Positions 8,557 through 18,097 of a stretch of 64,000 bases of DNA are shown here, piece by piece. Position numbers and translations under genes: made by a program. This DNA is from Thalassotalea_B piscium_A (GTDB lineage: Bacteria; Pseudomonadota; Gammaproteobacteria; Enterobacterales; Alteromonadaceae). The notes under the pieces were generated by a model. The model made no database searches. It saw only the letters and a list, made by a program, of their open reading frames with translations, and was not told the DNA's origin. How positions within the stretch are numbered: the stretch's first letter is position 1; every line of letters starts with the position of its first letter. The stretch lies in NCBI GenBank assembly GCA_049347715.1, contig CP186339.1:2604001-2668000 (forward strand), written 5' to 3'.

Positions 8557-11223
8557 TTAAGCTTTCTTTTTAGTCTTAGCCGCTGCTTTTTTCTTAGGTG
8601 TTTTTTTCACGGGTAATGTTTCTATCCATTTACCATCTTGATAGACAGCCGTCCACCCCGTTGCTTTACCCTCTATTTCGGTCATCACATATTGAGACTT
8701 ATTTTTACGGCTATATCGAATAACCGCTAAATTGCCGTCAGGATCTTTTTCAGGCGCATCTGCAAGATAATAGAATTTAGATGAAATTCTGTCTCTAAAA
8801 CGTTTTAACTCTGCCACTTTAGGAGCTCGTGTTTCTCTAGAGCGAGGAAAAGTACTTGCCGCTAAAAATATTCCGGCAGCACCGTCTCTTAAAACAAAAT
8901 AAGCATCTGACTTTTCACAAACCAATTCAGGAATATGGACAGGGTCTTCTTTTGGAGGAGCCGCTTCACCATTTGCTAATAATTTACGTGTATTTTTACA
9001 CTCACTATTAGTACAGTCAAAATATTTACCAAATCGACCATTTTTCAATTCCATATCTGAGTGACAACGATCACATTCTAAAACAGGACCGTCATAGCCC
9101 TTAATTTTAAAAGTCCCCTTCTCTAACTCAACCCCATCACAAACAGGATTGTTACCACAAACATGTAATTTACGGGTTTCGTCAATCAGGTAACTATCCA
9201 TTGCTGTAGAACATTTACTACAACGGTGCATAGCACGTAAGGCCTCTGTTTCTTGATCGTCAGAGAGTACACTTACAGCCTCTTCACCTGGTGTTAAATT
9301 CATTGTTGTCGTACAACGTTCTTTAGGTGGTAGCGCATAACCAGAACAACCTAAAAAGACCCCCGTTGAAGCGGTTCTTATGCCCATTTTACGACCACAG
9401 GTAGGACAATCAATATCAGTTAAAACAGGTTCATTCGGGCGCATGCCACCTTCTTCAACCGGTTTGTCTGCAAGTGTTAATTGGGTAGTGAAGTTTTTAT
9501 AAAACTGATTTAAAACATCTTTCCAATTAATTTTACCTTCAGCAATTTCATCAAGCTCTTGTTCCATCTCAGCTGTAAAATTATAACTCATTAAGTTTTG
9601 AAAGCTGGCAGATAAGCTATTGGTAACGATCTCACCCATTTTTTCAGCGTAAAATCGTTTTTTCTCTAAGCGTACATAGCCACGATCTTGGATAGTAGAA
9701 ATAATAGAAGCATAAGTTGAAGGACGACCAATTGAACGTTTTTCTAACTCTTTTACTAATGAAGCTTCACCGAAGCGTGCCGGTGGTTTAGTAAAATGTT
9801 GTGAAGGGTTCAACTGATTTAATGTTAATACCTCACCTAATGCTAAATCAGGTAGATGTTTGTCATTATCATTTTTCGATAACTGTGGATGAACTTTAGT
9901 CCAACCATCAAACTGCATTACGCGACCTTTAGCTTTTAGGTCAAAACCATTGGCTGATACGGTAATAGTTGAAACCGTATATCTTGCAGCTGTCATTTGA
10001 CAAGCCACAAATTGACGCCAAATTAGATCATAAAGTTTTTTACAATCAGCTTCCATATCCGTTAATAAAGCAGCTTCTAGTTTTACATTAGAAGGACGAA
10101 TCGCTTCATGCGCTTCTTGTGCATTCGCTTTGCTGCCATAAATTTTAGCGCTTTCAGGCAAATAGTTTTCACCAAAATTTTTGCCAATATATTCACGACA
10201 CATTTCAACCGCATCTTTACTTAAATTGGTTGAGTCGGTACGCATATAAGTAATATGACCAGCTTCATATAAACGTTGAGCAAGCCCCATTGTTCGCTTA
10301 ACACCAAAGCCTAAACGTGTACTTGCTGCTTGCTGTAACGTTGAGGTAATAAATGGTGCCGTTGGCGTACTTTTAGAAGGTTTATCTTCTCTATTACTAA
10401 CGGTATATGTAGCATCTTTTAATTTATCTAATGCTGCATTGGTATCTTTTTCATTTGTTGGTTTGAAAGCAACGCCATTTTGATGAGTTACTGCCAATTC
10501 GAACGGCTGTTTATCTTCTGTGGTAGTATCTGCACTAACTTCCCAAAATTCCTTTGGGTCAAACGCTTTAATTTCATGTTCACGTTCAACAACTAGTTTT
10601 ACTGCAACCGATTGAACACGACCCGCAGAAAGTCCTCTTGCTACTTTTTTCCAAAGCAACGGACTAACCATAAAGCCAACAACACGATCTAAAAATCGAC
10701 GTGCTTGTTGAGCATTAACACCTGGCATATTAAGTTCACCAGGCGTAGAGAAAGCCTGTTGAATGGCATTTTCAGTTATTTCATTAAAAACAACACGTTT
10801 AAACTTGTCGTCGCTACCACCAATAATTTCTTTCAAATGCCACGCAATTGCTTCTCCCTCGCGATCCAAATCGGTTGCGAGATAGATAGTGTCAGCATTT
10901 TCAGCAAGTTTTTTTAATTCAGTAACAACTTTCTCTTTGCCTGGCAATATTTGATACTGAGCTTCCCAATTATTGTCAGGATCAATACCCATACGGTTGA
11001 CAAGCGCTAGCTTATCTCGTTTTTGTTTATATTTTGCTTTCGCTTCAGGCGCCATTTTACGAACTTCAGCAGGACTTTTAGAGGCAACCTTTTTCCCATT
11101 ACTAGAAGTAGGAAGATCACGAACATGTCCAACACTGGATTTAACAATAAAATCTTTACCAAGATATTTATTAATTGTCTTTGCTTTTGCTGGCGACTCG
11201 ACGATAACCAGAGATTTTGCCAT
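8557..11223 (-). CDS. topA: DNA topoisomerase I
   Basis: Type IA topoisomerase that relaxes negative supercoils. It has 888 residues, close to the E. coli enzyme. The N-terminal Toprim domain begins MAKSLVIVESPAKAKTINKYL. The catalytic Tyr is Tyr326 within ITYMRTDST. The C-terminal third carries three zinc-ribbon-like Cys clusters (starting CPTC, CSKC and CDRC), and the protein ends in a Lys-rich DNA-binding tail. The ATG start is fixed by the Toprim beginning. In E. coli topA neighbours sohB and yciK; both occur here within 10 kb, but other genes now separate them. A good terminator follows the gene. Confidence 0.97.
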   Translation of the reverse strand: MAKSLVIVESPAKAKTINKYLGKDFIVKSSVGHVRDLPTSSNGKKVASKSPAEVRKMAPEAKAKYKQKRDKLALVNRMGIDPDNNWEAQYQILPGKEKVVTELKKLAENADTIYLATDLDREGEAIAWHLKEIIGGSDDKFKRVVFNEITENAIQQAFSTPGELNMPGVNAQQARRFLDRVVGFMVSPLLWKKVARGLSAGRVQSVAVKLVVEREHEIKAFDPKEFWEVSADTTTEDKQPFELAVTHQNGVAFKPTNEKDTNAALDKLKDATYTVSNREDKPSKSTPTAPFITSTLQQAASTRLGFGVKRTMGLAQRLYEAGHITYMRTDSTNLSKDAVEMCREYIGKNFGENYLPESAKIYGSKANAQEAHEAIRPSNVKLEAALLTDMEADCKKLYDLIWRQFVACQMTAARYTVSTITVSANGFDLKAKGRVMQFDGWTKVHPQLSKNDNDKHLPDLALGEVLTLNQLNPSQHFTKPPARFGEASLVKELEKRSIGRPSTYASIISTIQDRGYVRLEKKRFYAEKMGEIVTNSLSASFQNLMSYNFTAEMEQELDEIAEGKINWKDVLNQFYKNFTTQLTLADKPVEEGGMRPNEPVLTDIDCPTCGRKMGIRTASTGVFLGCSGYALPPKERCTTTMNLTPGEEAVSVLSDDQETEALRAMHRCSKCSTAMDSYLIDETRKLHVCGNNPVCDGVELEKGTFKIKGYDGPVLECDRCHSDMELKNGRFGKYFDCTNSECKNTRKLLANGEAAPPKEDPVHIPELVCEKSDAYFVLRDGAAGIFLAASTFPRSRETRAPKVAELKRFRDRISSKFYYLADAPEKDPDGNLAVIRYSRKNKSQYVMTEIEGKATGWTAVYQDGKWIETLPVKKTPKKKAAAKTKKKA

Positions 11224-11244
11224 AAACTTATTTAATTCCTATAG

Positions 11245-11264
11245 TCTGATTAACTCTAATCAGA
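11245..11264 (-). promoter_or_regulatory. Inverted repeat in the topA leader
   Basis: Arms TCTGATTA and TAATCAGA surround 4 bases and lie 21 bases upstream of the topA start codon. It could be a protein-binding site or an mRNA hairpin next to the ribosome-binding site. Its function is unknown. Confidence 0.35.
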
Positions 11265-11713
11265 AACAAACGTGTAATTAACGCAAAAGGTTTACATCCG
11301 AGCAAATAGTAAACAATACGGTTAAAACACAAACTGCATTACGAAAAATTCTAACTACTATTAGATATATCTGTAATTTTCCAAGCTTACAAGAAAATAA
11401 TTTTATATCTGTGTATATTCAGCATTAAATTCTATCAAAGAGTATCAATGAGAACTTTTAAAAAATCCCTTTCATTACTATGTACAAACTAATTATCTTA
11501 CCCCTTAGTACACAATATTCTTTGCTTTCGTTATAATGTTACTGATTCCGGCGCCATGATAATAAAGTTTTTCATAAAATTTAAGAAAAACTCAATAATA
11601 ATAATAAGAAATACAAGTAGGTCAGATAACACACCTCAAAGACTTATCCGCCGCAATTACATCATCCTTGCACAATCGTATATAGCCAAAGTAGCTATAC
11701 ATAGAGATTTATT
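11265..11713. other. Intergenic region between topA and the ureohydrolase gene
   Basis: About 450 bases separate two divergent genes and must hold both promoters. I see a short inverted repeat (TATAGC at 11681 and GCTATA at 11694) just before the ureohydrolase start. I see no convincing reading frame, RNA gene or clear sigma-70 pair. Confidence 0.4.
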
Positions 11714-12826
11714 ATGACAACAAACGCAACTAAATTATTTTATCAAAAACTTTCTCAATGCCTTTGCCCTCCAGGCAATGGCGTTTTTACCGTAAATACA
11801 GCAAAAGAGCGAAAAGAAAAATTACATAAAGCACTATATGGGCAAACAAGTGATATTGAAACCCTATGGAAAAATTCCCTTACACAATTAGAGAGTTCAT
11901 CTTCAGCCGTTATACTGGGCATTGCGTCTGATTGTGGCGGCGGTATATTACGTGGCGCTAATTGGGGGCCTTTATTTGTTCGCTCTACTTTACTTGAACA
12001 TTATCCTCATTTAAATACGTTTGATATGGGAGATATTCGAGTCATCCCCCATTTACTAGCAGATAAATATTTAAATGAAGAAACCATCACAAATTGTCGT
12101 CGTGCTTTATACCAAGATGAAACGTCACCTTACGCTGTGAGCCCTCTCACTATTACTGAGGATGTATTACACGACTTTTACGCAGCCTACCCTAATAAAG
12201 GCATTTTTGGCATTGGTGGTGACCACTCCATTAGTTATCCATTAACAAAAGCTTACTTACAAGCAAAGAAAAAACAAGGCAAACGAGCGGCCATAATTCA
12301 TTTTGATGCACATACTGATTTATTAGTAGAGCGTTTAGGTATCGACCTCTGTTTTGGTTCTTGGTGCACACATATATTAGATGACTTACATGAACATCAC
12401 CATTTGATCCAAGTGGGCATTCGTTCAAGTGGCAAACCTAAAAGCCACTGGGAAGATAAATTTGGTGTAAGGCAACATTGGGCGCATGAAGTAAAAGAAA
12501 ATGGCGTAGAATCGATTATAGCAAGCATTCATAGCCAATTAGCTGATGAAAGTATTGACGAATTGTATGTTAGTTTTGATATTGATGCCCTTGATGATAG
12601 TTTTGCTGCAGCAACAGGTACACCAGAGCCTGACGGATTGAGCCCTAATGAGGCGTTAGCTATTTTAAAATCGCTTGCCGACAAGTATCCTATTACCGGC
12701 GCTGACATGATGGAAATTGCGCCTTTTACCGATAGTACCGGACAAGGTGTGAGTGCGGCGGAAAACACATTAAAAGCAGGTGCTCAAATATCGGCTTTCT
12801 TATTAGAAGAAATGGCAAAACACTAG
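11714..12826 (+). CDS. Arginase/agmatinase-family ureohydrolase
   Basis: Binuclear manganese hydrolase of 370 residues that would split a guanidino or formimino group (arginine, agmatine or formiminoglutamate type). The metal-ligand motifs are all visible: GGDHS at about 160, FDAHTDL at about 197, and SFDIDALDDS at about 282, followed by GTPEPDGLS. In the last motif Asp replaces the Gly usual in GTPEPGGL and Asp replaces the Pro of the DP pair, so this is a divergent member whose substrate should not be assumed. The N-terminal 60 residues are longer than in compact agmatinases. It stands alone, divergent from topA, and no urea or polyamine genes lie next to it. Confidence 0.82.
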   Translation: MTTNATKLFYQKLSQCLCPPGNGVFTVNTAKERKEKLHKALYGQTSDIETLWKNSLTQLESSSSAVILGIASDCGGGILRGANWGPLFVRSTLLEHYPHLNTFDMGDIRVIPHLLADKYLNEETITNCRRALYQDETSPYAVSPLTITEDVLHDFYAAYPNKGIFGIGGDHSISYPLTKAYLQAKKKQGKRAAIIHFDAHTDLLVERLGIDLCFGSWCTHILDDLHEHHHLIQVGIRSSGKPKSHWEDKFGVRQHWAHEVKENGVESIIASIHSQLADESIDELYVSFDIDALDDSFAAATGTPEPDGLSPNEALAILKSLADKYPITGADMMEIAPFTDSTGQGVSAAENTLKAGAQISAFLLEEMAKH

Positions 12827-12851
12827 AATTTAGCATCTTGAATAATAAATA

Positions 12852-12891
12852 AAAAACGTCGCTTTCTGAATATCAGACAAGCGACGTTTTT
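12852..12891. terminator. Bidirectional terminator between convergent genes
   Basis: A 13-bp stem (AAAAACGTCGCTT / AAGCGACGTTTTT) with a 14-base loop provides T-runs in both directions. It serves the ureohydrolase on the plus strand and the Ig-like lipoprotein gene on the minus strand. Confidence 0.9.
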
Positions 12892-12911
12892 GTAATAATG
12901 CTTTTAGTCAA

Positions 12912-15257
12912 TTACTCGACTATAACATCTAAAATTGGAACAGTTAAAGAACCACCATCATTAGGAAATTCTATTTTAAAATAAATACTACCTGATTCAG
13001 CTTCTTCACCCGCTTTAAATGTTCCTCCAAATGTGTCACCACCATTTTTATTAGTATTTAACCAGTCACTTGGTCCAGAAAGAATTGATCCTATGTCCGA
13101 AATAAAGCTAACTGTACTACCTGAAGGCATCGGTTGATTATGTAAATCAGCCATAACAATGCTAAATGAAGCGGTTCCTTTTATTGGCACAATTAATTTA
13201 TCATCATAATTATGATCTTGAGCGATAATAGTTTCGTCTACTGTAACTGGGTTTTGGTCAAAGTCTTTTGTATAACTTACACTTTTTATTTCACAAAAGT
13301 TTAAATGGGCACCGCTAGCGTGTGTTCCAATTATTTCTCTGTAGTAATTTTTATTATCCCCTGGATCTTTACCATCTTGAGAGCTTCGGATACACCAGTA
13401 AGGGGTGCTACCGGACATAACAATTACACCTTGAGCACTTACATTAATAGACTTTTGCTCAACTGAACAACCTGCACTATTATTTTCAGCACATAGTACT
13501 CCATTATAAAGCCCATCTTTTTCATTAAAAATACCGTCACCGTTAAATTCAATGTATTCTTCTAAATCACCACCCGCTTGTTCAAAATTACTTTCTTGTG
13601 CAGGGTTAAAAAATCCATCTTCATTATAGTCAGAAAAAGCTTCCGAACGGTCAAAGTAACGACCATTCACATCTTTTCCATCATAGGTGATTTTATCCTT
13701 ATCTGTATCAAATGTCCCATCAGGCTTACATGGAAATCCTGTTTCACCTCTAAACGCAGGTACTTCACAAATATCAAAACGACCATTACCATTTAAATCT
13801 GGAAATGATTCTTCACCAATTGAAGTAGCTAAAATAGTGACACGACCACCATATTTTTGTCCCATAAAATTGGGAAAACCATTACTATCGATATTATCAG
13901 TTCTAGGAGGAACGCTATTTATAGAAAGCTCTTGACCTTGTGGACTTGGATTTTGACTACGCCAAATAACTGTGCATTGCCCTCCAGTTGTAACACAAGA
14001 TGGTTCAATAGAGCCACCTTCCGTAGTAAAGCTTACCGCAGTTCCATCAGGTGCCGGATTATTAAATGCATCAGCTAATAATGCTGTCACCTTAACTTCT
14101 ACATTTGCTATTCCCCAAGCCTGAGGATTTAAGTTTGAAAAAGCTAAAGTAAAACTGTCCTGATCTGGAATACCGGTTGAAATAACTAGGACACTTGATT
14201 GAGAAGTAATTCTAGGATTAGAGCCTACGACATTGGCATTTACTCTAACGGTTGTTGCCACACTCCCAGAATTAACTACTGTTTGCACTAACCCCTGATT
14301 ATTGGTTTGAGCAGTTAGTGGATTTAAAGATATATCTCCTGTCGAAGTACTTAATGAAAAGTCAACTTCTTGGTTATTAACAGGGTTGCCATTAGTATCT
14401 AATACTTTGAAGATGATTGTTGAGCTTTCAGACCCTCCGACAGCACCAGTCCCTATAATACCAATAGTTGAAGGAGTTGCTGAAACAAAAGATATACTTC
14501 CTATATCAGCAGGCAACACATTTAATGTTGCAGTAGCTTGCAAGTTAACGCCATCGACAATGGCATTCACTGTAATTTGATCATCGCCTACACAACCTTT
14601 TGCTAAGTAATTAGCCTCAGCCTCACCAGTGGAAGTAGTGATTACTTTATCTATCTCAGCGGAAGGGACGGCTTCTTCAGCGCATCTTGAAGTAAAATTA
14701 ACATCAACCTGCTCTTTATAAAGATTATCTTGTTCATCAACTAATTTTACTGAAATACTTGTTGTTGCACCCGCAGAAATTTGAGATTGTCCTAAAGTAG
14801 CGATCCCATTATTAAAAGGTTCTCCACTTCCTATCCTTACAACTACATCGGAGGCTCCTTGACTATTAAAAAACAATTCAGCAGTCTCACCACTATCAAG
14901 AGTAGCAACTACCTTCCCTGTACCAGCAGAAACTCCAGGGTTTAACGTAATATCCGCTTGACCATTTACATCTGTTTTAACAGTACCCTTTTCTGGTGTA
15001 AAAAAACCATAATCTGAGTCGTCAATTGTAAATGAAACACGCGTATCATTTAAAGGTACACCATCCCTTAATACTGTTGCAGTTAATGTAGCAGGCAATT
15101 GTTCTGACGAAAGTGCTAATGTAATACTTATAACATCTGTTTCACCTTCACCTGTACCTCCTACATTTCCCCCTGAACTCAAACCACCCTCACTTCCACC
15201 ACACCCGGCAAAAGATAGTAGTAACATGATAAAACTTAAGCGTCTAAATAGCGCCAT
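12912..15257 (-). CDS. Large Ig-like-domain lipoprotein with EF-hand-like loops
   Basis: Predicted cell-envelope lipoprotein of 781 residues. The signal peptide ends in SFAGC (Cys19), followed by a Gly/Ser-rich linker. Bacterial Ig-like (invasin/Big_1 style) repeats follow at about 42-135, 140-248, 252-362 and 365-480, with one more at the C-terminus (about 680-780). Their hallmark is phrases such as NGNPVNNQEVDFSLST. Between them, residues about 485-585 are rich in Asp, Asn and Gly and contain EF-hand/dockerin-like loops: DLNGNGRFDICE (487), DYNEDGFF (543) and EFNGDGIFNEKD (570). These suggest calcium binding. GGGAG lies 8 bases before the ATG. Its role, perhaps adhesion or surface structure, is inference; no partner gene is next to it. 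Confidence 0.75.
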   Translation of the reverse strand: MALFRRLSFIMLLLSFAGCGGSEGGLSSGGNVGGTGEGETDVISITLALSSEQLPATLTATVLRDGVPLNDTRVSFTIDDSDYGFFTPEKGTVKTDVNGQADITLNPGVSAGTGKVVATLDSGETAELFFNSQGASDVVVRIGSGEPFNNGIATLGQSQISAGATTSISVKLVDEQDNLYKEQVDVNFTSRCAEEAVPSAEIDKVITTSTGEAEANYLAKGCVGDDQITVNAIVDGVNLQATATLNVLPADIGSISFVSATPSTIGIIGTGAVGGSESSTIIFKVLDTNGNPVNNQEVDFSLSTSTGDISLNPLTAQTNNQGLVQTVVNSGSVATTVRVNANVVGSNPRITSQSSVLVISTGIPDQDSFTLAFSNLNPQAWGIANVEVKVTALLADAFNNPAPDGTAVSFTTEGGSIEPSCVTTGGQCTVIWRSQNPSPQGQELSINSVPPRTDNIDSNGFPNFMGQKYGGRVTILATSIGEESFPDLNGNGRFDICEVPAFRGETGFPCKPDGTFDTDKDKITYDGKDVNGRYFDRSEAFSDYNEDGFFNPAQESNFEQAGGDLEEYIEFNGDGIFNEKDGLYNGVLCAENNSAGCSVEQKSINVSAQGVIVMSGSTPYWCIRSSQDGKDPGDNKNYYREIIGTHASGAHLNFCEIKSVSYTKDFDQNPVTVDETIIAQDHNYDDKLIVPIKGTASFSIVMADLHNQPMPSGSTVSFISDIGSILSGPSDWLNTNKNGGDTFGGTFKAGEEAESGSIYFKIEFPNDGGSLTVPILDVIVE

Positions 15258-15428
15258 AGAAGCGTCTCCCTGATCGTATTATTGTTAACTTCTGACTTAT
15301 CTTAACCGAAAAAAAACCAAAAGGTCACTAACAAATGAAAAAAACCGTTAATCATTAGGTTTTTAATCAACAAAATAGCTGTTAATCTACAAGCAATTAC
15401 ATTCATTCTACTTATTTATAAAAAAAAT

Positions 15429-16784
15429 ATGACAGATAAAAAACAATTAAGCTTAACTCAACGCATAGTAATAGGCATGGTTGCTGGTATTTTAGTCGGT
15501 GCTGGCTTACAACAATTAATGCCCAATGGTAATGACTTTATCATCCCTTTAGGTTTATTTGATTTTTCAACAAGAGCATTCGTTGTTGATGGCGTCTTTG
15601 AAGTTGTCGGTAAAATATTCGTCGCCAGTTTGAAAATGTTAGTTGTACCACTGGTTTTTGTTTCATTAATTTGTGGCACAACCTCTTTAAAAGACACGTC
15701 AAAATTAGGCCGTATTGGTGGTAAAGCAATAGCCTTGTATTTAGTCACTACTGCAATTGCAATTAGTTTTGCCATGGGATTAGCTTTTTTAGTTAGCCCA
15801 GGCGAAGGCGTTAATATGACGACCAGCACAAGCTTTACTGGCCGCGAAGCGCCGTCATTAGCACAAGTATTTATTCAAATGTTCCCAAGTAATCCGTTTG
15901 CTGCTTTTGCGCAAGGTAATATGCTGCAGGTGATTATTTTTGCCTTATTATTTGGTATTGCTATTGCTTTGTCAGGTAAAGCCGGAGAACGTATAGCACA
16001 CTTTTTTGAAGATCTTAATGAAGTCGTTATGCGTTTAGTGACTATTTTAATGAATATCGCACCTTATGGTGTTTTTTGTTTATTAGCTAAACTATTTACC
16101 GATTTATCATTAACTGCTTTTGGTAACTTAATCTCCTACTTCTTTGTAGTCTTTTTTGCATTAATCATTCATGGCACAGTCACTTATTCTGTAATACTTA
16201 AATTATTAAGCGGTTTAAGTCCTCTGACTTTCCTTAAAAAAATGCGTGATGCTATACTCTTTGCCTTTTCAACATCTAGCAGTAATGCCACTATTCCAGT
16301 CACCATGGAAACGGTAACTAAAAAAATGGGGGCCAAAAATTCAATTGCCTCTTTTACCGTTCCTTTAGGCGCTACTATTAACATGGATGGTACAGCAATA
16401 ATGCAAGGTGTTGCTACGGTGTTTATTGCACAAGTATTTAATGTAGATTTAAGTGTTTCTGATTTCTTAATGGTCATATTAACCGCCACCCTTGCGTCAA
16501 TAGGGACAGCAGGAGTACCTGGCGTTGGTTTAATCATGTTAGCCATGGTACTTGACCAAGTAGGACTGCCAGTTGAAGGCATAGGTTTAATTATAGGTGT
16601 AGATCGCTTATTGGATATGACCAGAACAGCCGTTAACGTTACCGGTGATAGTATGGTTACATTAATTGTTAGCAAGTCAGAAGATCAATTTGATCAAGCC
16701 GTTTTTGATAATCCTGATGCAGGTAAAACAATTGAAGACATAGACTTCCATCATTTAGATGAAAGTCAAAGTGAGAAATTCTAA
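15429..16784 (+). CDS. Dicarboxylate/amino acid:cation symporter (DAACS family)
   Basis: Sodium- or proton-coupled uptake carrier for glutamate, aspartate or C4-dicarboxylates, 451 residues in the inner membrane. The family signature is present: the serine-rich hairpin FAFSTSSSNATIPVTME (about 280), the conserved PLGATINMDGTA (about 318), and the C-terminal VDRLLDMTRTAVNVTGD with the substrate-binding Asp/Arg/Thr/Asn set. GltP-like and DctA-like members cannot be told apart safely here. The ATG has no good ribosome-binding site, only an A-rich stretch. Monocistronic, with a strong terminator behind it. Confidence 0.9.
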   Translation: MTDKKQLSLTQRIVIGMVAGILVGAGLQQLMPNGNDFIIPLGLFDFSTRAFVVDGVFEVVGKIFVASLKMLVVPLVFVSLICGTTSLKDTSKLGRIGGKAIALYLVTTAIAISFAMGLAFLVSPGEGVNMTTSTSFTGREAPSLAQVFIQMFPSNPFAAFAQGNMLQVIIFALLFGIAIALSGKAGERIAHFFEDLNEVVMRLVTILMNIAPYGVFCLLAKLFTDLSLTAFGNLISYFFVVFFALIIHGTVTYSVILKLLSGLSPLTFLKKMRDAILFAFSTSSSNATIPVTMETVTKKMGAKNSIASFTVPLGATINMDGTAIMQGVATVFIAQVFNVDLSVSDFLMVILTATLASIGTAGVPGVGLIMLAMVLDQVGLPVEGIGLIIGVDRLLDMTRTAVNVTGDSMVTLIVSKSEDQFDQAVFDNPDAGKTIEDIDFHHLDESQSEKF

Positions 16785-16797
16785 CGCTAATTTGAGT

Positions 16798-16826
16798 AAA
16801 AAAAAGGTGCCTATGGCACCTTTTTT
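16798..16826. terminator. Bidirectional terminator
   Basis: GGTGCC / GGCACC stem extended by A-run and T-run, 3-base loop, six T's after it. It lies between the symporter gene and the convergent sohB gene and fits both strands. Confidence 0.92.
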
Positions 16827-16847
16827 ATTTGAATAAATAACGCGTGT

Positions 16848-17891
16848 TTAACTGGGAAATATACGATTATTTTGCCAAATTTTATTAATAAAACTTTCTG
16901 CTGAAATAGACGCTGCTTTAGAAAACTTCTCAGCTAATCCTTTCTTAGTTGCAAATTTCACTTCAACGACGTGATTATTTTTGCTTGCTTGCGTAAGATA
17001 ATCATCACTCGTTATGATCTCATCAACTAACCCCATTTCCTTCGCTTTAGTGCCAAACCAAGTTTCGCCTGTAGCAACTTTAGTGATATCTAATGATGGA
17101 CGATGTTCAGCAACAAAATCTTTAAATAACTGATGAGTATCTTCAATTTCTTGGGCAAATTTTTCTCGACCTTTATCAGTATTTTCCCCAAACATTGTTA
17201 AAGTACGTTTAAACTCACCTGCGGTAATTTGTTCAAATTCGATATCATTTTTCTTTAATATTTTATTAAAGTTAGGAACTTGCGCTATTACACCAATAGA
17301 ACCAAGAATGGCAAAAGGTGCAGAAACAATTTTATTCGCAACACAAGCCATCATATAGCCACCGCTTGCCGCTACTTTATCAACAGCGACAGTCAGAGGA
17401 ATGCCCGCTTGTCTCACGCGATCGAGTTGTGAAGAAGCTAGGCCATAACCATGCACCATGCCACCACCTGTTTCAAGGCGCACAAAGACTTCATCTTCAG
17501 GCTTAGCAACCATCAAAATAGCACTAATTTCTTCTCTTAATGATGTCACTTCTTTAGCATCGATACTCCCCTTAAAGTCCACGACAAAAGTACGCGCTTG
17601 TTGTTCTACGCTATCCTTTTTGGCTGAAGCTTTATCCGCTTTAGCTTTGGCTTTCTCTGCTTTTTTATCACTTTTTTCTTTTTCTTTTAACTGTTCTTTC
17701 GTCAGAAGATGATGAATGACTTCTTCTTCGACTTCTTTATAGTGCTCTGATAGGTCAGTAATTTCTAAATGACCTTTCTTTCCCCCTTGTTTCATCGCAG
17801 ACGATGCTATAATTGCGATAATCGCTGCAAAGGCGATAACAAAGGTGATTGCTTTTGCTAAAAACAAGCCATATTCATACAAAAATTCCAA
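16848..17891 (-). CDS. sohB: Inner-membrane protease SohB (peptidase family S49)
   Basis: Membrane-anchored S49 serine protease related to signal peptide peptidase SppA. I choose the TTG codon at 17891, giving 347 residues (E. coli SohB has 349). AGGAG lies exactly 7 bases upstream, and the protein then starts MEFLYEYGLFLAKA as SohB proteins do. An in-frame GTG at 17915 would put the ribosome-binding site inside the coding region. One N-terminal membrane helix is followed by a Lys/Glu/Ala-rich coiled linker (about residues 50-100) and the protease domain. The catalytic Ser176 lies in AASGGYMM and Lys228 in GEFKRTL. In E. coli sohB and yciK are adjacent and divergent; here a lipase gene separates them. 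Confidence 0.93.
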   Translation of the reverse strand: MEFLYEYGLFLAKAITFVIAFAAIIAIIASSAMKQGGKKGHLEITDLSEHYKEVEEEVIHHLLTKEQLKEKEKSDKKAEKAKAKADKASAKKDSVEQQARTFVVDFKGSIDAKEVTSLREEISAILMVAKPEDEVFVRLETGGGMVHGYGLASSQLDRVRQAGIPLTVAVDKVAASGGYMMACVANKIVSAPFAILGSIGVIAQVPNFNKILKKNDIEFEQITAGEFKRTLTMFGENTDKGREKFAQEIEDTHQLFKDFVAEHRPSLDITKVATGETWFGTKAKEMGLVDEIITSDDYLTQASKNNHVVEVKFATKKGLAEKFSKAASISAESFINKIWQNNRIFPS

Positions 17892-18049
17892 TACTTTTCT
17901 CCTAAAAATACACACTGCTCAAATTTTTAGCACTTGATCGTCAGTGGGTTTATCAATTGCCTTTTTATAATATGGGGATTAATTTATCAAACTAAAGTTT
18001 CTTTCGGATCTATCAACTAACTGGTAGAACATACTTCCCTATAAAACAA

Positions 18050-18071
18050 AAAGCCCTCAAAAGAGGGCTTT
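18050..18071 (-). terminator. Terminator of the lipase gene
   Basis: AAAGCCCTC / GAGGGCTTT stem with a 4-base A loop, followed on the minus strand by TTTGTTTT. It lies about 27 bases past the lipase stop codon. Confidence 0.85.
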
Positions 18072-18097
18072 AAAGACGTTATTTACTAAACGAGTTT

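Noticed and set aside
13578..14580. Several plus-strand open frames opposite the Ig-like lipoprotein gene
   Set aside because: Antisense to a gene with a clear lipoprotein signal and repeated domains; low-complexity, Ile/Ser/Thr-rich products typical of shadow frames.
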